In this document: piece after piece, positions 62,081 through 64,000 of the stretch
How the letters are laid out: each line of letters opens with the position of its first letter
Numbering within the stretch: the stretch's first letter is position 1
Assembly (NCBI GenBank): GCA_035772405.1
Contig: JAYKKM010000038.1
Location: 2,028,001-2,092,000 of the forward strand
Length of the DNA: 64,000 nt
Source: Chrysogorgia sp. JL179-B06
Taxonomy: Eukaryota > Cnidaria > Anthozoa > Scleralcyonacea > Chrysogorgiidae
Reading direction: 5' to 3'
Made by a program: the position numbers and the translations under genes
The notes under the pieces: generated by a model
Database searches by the model: none
What the model was told of the DNA's origin: nothing
What the model saw: the letters and a program-made list of their open reading frames with translations, nothing else

Positions 62081-63450
62081 ATGAAACCTTGGAGCAACTA
62101 ATACGGAAGCATAGAAGTAAAACAATCAAGAATGTGGGTGTCAATATAGAGTCAATATGGACAGGGAAGAGCTATGGCCAGATAGCGTAATACTTTTCAA
62201 GTCTCCTTCCTTTGTAACTAACCATCCTTTGCGTGTTCGCTTCAATATGGAGAACAGGGGCTTGATGCTGGAGGTCTATCCATTGAATATGTAACTCAAC
62301 TTCAGAAGGCTTTATTTTCTTCAGAAGCAAAATTATTTGAAGGGAAATGGGGACAGAAAGCTTCCAGTTTACAATGGAGATGCTTTACTTTCTAACATGT
62401 TTGTAGTAGCTGGCAAAATTTGCTCGTACCTTATCACTCATTATGATGTTGGGATACCATGTCTAACTGAATCAGTATACAAATACATTTCCACAGGAGA
62501 TATAGAGTTAGCTTCCCAAAAATGCAGTATAGATGATATTCCTGATACTGACTTGCAGGAGTCTATAACCAATGTATGTTGTTTTCATTGTTTATTAATT
62601 ACATACTGTCATGTATAAACAATGGACTTAAGAATCTCCACAAGCCTGGGTCAATAGATCGTGCCCTGCTTGCACAAAAAGTGGATTATTAGCACTATCT
62701 GTTGGATACATCCTTATCCAGTAAATAAATTTATCGGATAAAGGCATCATTTTATCCATTGGATAAGGTCCATTTATCCAACAGATAGTGCTATATCCAC
62801 TCTGTGCAACCACTGTGCGCTTTAAATTCGATTCAAACATATTGTTATGCTATTGTACATTGTCTATCTTACTTCCCCAGGTGAACAATGCTACCAGTCA
62901 AGAAGAGCTCACTGACATAATGTCCACAGGTTTTGGTGATGTATTGATGTCTGCTGGATATGGGTGAACATGTTGACTGTTGAAAACAAAGGTGTGGCAA
63001 TTTGGCAGTTTATTGTTCATGAAACTCTACTGACGAGAAAATAACCTATTGATGGCATCATAGAGGGTCTAAAAGTCTTAGACCTCTTAAGTCTGATCCG
63101 TTCCTACCCAGAGCAATTACAATATTATTTCATACATCAACCCACCACTTTGAACAAGGAAAAATTTATTTATTTATTTGATGGTCTTCAACAAGAGCAA
63201 CATGAAGACGCAAATGAGTGTTGTCGTAAGTTCTTCCTATACAAGCAATTCATGAAGACTTACAAAATGGTAATTACAGTTTTTATTTGTGTATACATTT
63301 ACAATTTTATACCAACAATAAACTATCAATGATTTCCCATTGTTTTAATTTTTTAATGTTTAGACAAAGGTGCAGAAGGCCTGCAACAGTTGCTTCAGTT
63401 TTTGACGGGACTGGACAAACTGCTACCATTGGGCCTTGATACCAAGATTT
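62081..63450 (+). pseudogene. HECT-domain E3 ubiquitin ligase, frame-broken
   Basis: From acceptor TTTATACAG the frame gives ETLEQLIRKHRSKTIKN, stops, and continues in other frames with PSFVTNHPLRVRFNMENRG, DAGGLSIEYVTQLQKALF, and then GNGDRKLPVYNGDALLSNMF, VVAGKICSYLITH, GIPCLTESVYKYISTGDIEL and DIPDTDLQESITNV (to donor 62573). D-A-G-G-x-x-x-E-[FY], then F..GK......G.PCL...VY.Y, is the N-lobe of a family of HECT ligases. Later pieces (62881-62966, 63070-63270, 63362-63450 with GLQQLLQFLTGLDKLLPLG) resemble the middle and C-lobe. At least three one-base breaks (about 62170, 62262, 62338) lie in one exon. The catalytic Cys was not found. It may be a pseudogene, or the sequence may contain errors. 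Confidence 0.65.
62671..62808. mobile_element. 138-bp fold-back MITE in HECT intron
   Basis: TGCACAAAAAGTGGATTATT and AGCACTATCTGTTGGATA at the left; TATCCAACAGATAGTGCTAT and ATCCACTCTGTGCA at the right. The centre has TTATCGGATAAAG and TTTATCCATTGGATAA inversions. Non-coding. Confidence 0.9.
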
Positions 63451-63764
63451 AAATCAAGTACAAGACAGATATCATGAGTTGTACACTTTTTGCAGAAACA
63501 TGTCTTTTGGTTGTTCGTCTGCCTACAGTCAGGCGTACGGGCACAAATTTATAAGGGGGCGGAGAACTTTTGCCCGACTGAGACGGAAATTGCCCGACTT
63601 GTGATATAAAAAACCCCACTGGTAATCATATATACTGTATATGTTCGTATGGATATGACTCTGTTTTGATAAATTGTTTTGATTACTTTTCGCCATTTTC
63701 ATCCTATTTTTTTATTTTCCCTTATATTTTTCGCCCGACTTACGTTGAAAATTTGCCCTCTGCC

Positions 63765-63830
63765 TCCCTCCCCACCCCCCCCCCCCCCCCCACCCCCCCC
63801 CCCCCCCCCCCCCCCCACCCCCCGCCTCGT
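63765..63830. repeat. Poly-C run
   Basis: C runs broken by single A bases (63775-63826). The proline-rich frames here are artefacts of the run. Similar G/C runs at 52079, 59681 and 61574. Confidence 0.95.
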
Positions 63831-64000
63831 ACGCTTATGTCTACAGTCCATGGATGTTACGAAGACTTCAAGAGGCAATTCATGTTATAGCATGTACTGA
63901 AGGCAGTGTTGGCTTTGGATGTACATAGAACTGTACAACTATTCTTGGACAAGAGTAGTACTACAAGAGACACTAAAAAGTACAAACTGCATGTACAAAT

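Noticed and set aside
63666..63900. Proline-rich frames near the right edge
   Set aside because: Poly-C run artefact.

Overview
The window is animal genomic DNA: intron-rich, AT-rich and full of repeats. It holds exons of ordinary metazoan genes (a GH38 alpha-mannosidase, an astacin metalloprotease and a broken HECT ubiquitin ligase). Around them lie Penelope-like, Gypsy, LINE and hAT copies, many fold-back MITEs and (TA)n tracts. The repeat style suggests a cnidarian, possibly an anthozoan; that assignment is inference.

The main object is a complete Polinton/Maverick, a virus-like DNA transposon, at 29428-46727 (17,300 bp). It is bounded by a perfect 6-bp target duplication (AAATAG) and long terminal inverted repeats. 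The minus-strand block, from PolB outward to the centre, encodes: protein-primed DNA polymerase B; a 59-aa C2H2 protein; a VLTF3-like late transcription factor; four small membrane or coiled-coil proteins; a BRO-N/PD-(D/E)XK nuclease/C2H2 fusion; a two-TM protein; a fibre-like protein; a 512-aa protein with a tandem repeat; and a 56-aa protein. The plus-strand block encodes a 214-aa minor-virion-like protein, a chromodomain integrase, a 476-aa membrane-active-type protein, the probable major capsid protein, an A32/FtsK packaging ATPase and two terminal ORFs. Almost every gene starts just after a shared AT-rich promoter-like motif, and nearly all frames are open, so the copy looks young. One reading-frame break follows the ATPase. 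I could not find the adenovirus-type cysteine protease usual in Polintons. Each terminus is a 131-bp near-perfect palindrome. Next to it are tandem AGGTCA and GGGCGTGG arrays that resemble host nuclear-receptor and KLF/SP sites.

The Polinton sits in an intron of the astacin gene. I reconstructed that gene from phase-compatible exons at 20450-20662 (tentative), 26345-26398, 28621-28761, 47828-47957, 54416-54591, 54703-54770 and 54990-55202.

Left flank: fold-back and LINE remnants (0.4-1.9 kb); the last two GH38 exons (2.3-4.25 kb) with a MITE and a MITE-in-SINE in their intron; a decayed Gypsy split by a Penelope-like element (5.8-8.35 kb); a second decayed Gypsy with a 132-bp LTR (8.38-12.46 kb); and duplicated repeats with long (TA)n tracts (13-17.5 kb). 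A sequence-complete type I hammerhead ribozyme lies at 17.2 kb. A LINE on the minus strand covers 21.65-24.5 kb.

Right flank: LINE fragments, 192-bp tandem repeats (51.3-51.96 kb), a second Penelope-like fragment just after the astacin gene, and a HECT-type gene from about 57.2 kb to 63.45 kb. The HECT gene carries an hAT element with an 8-bp target duplication (59664-61614) in an intron, and its catalytic exons contain frame breaks.
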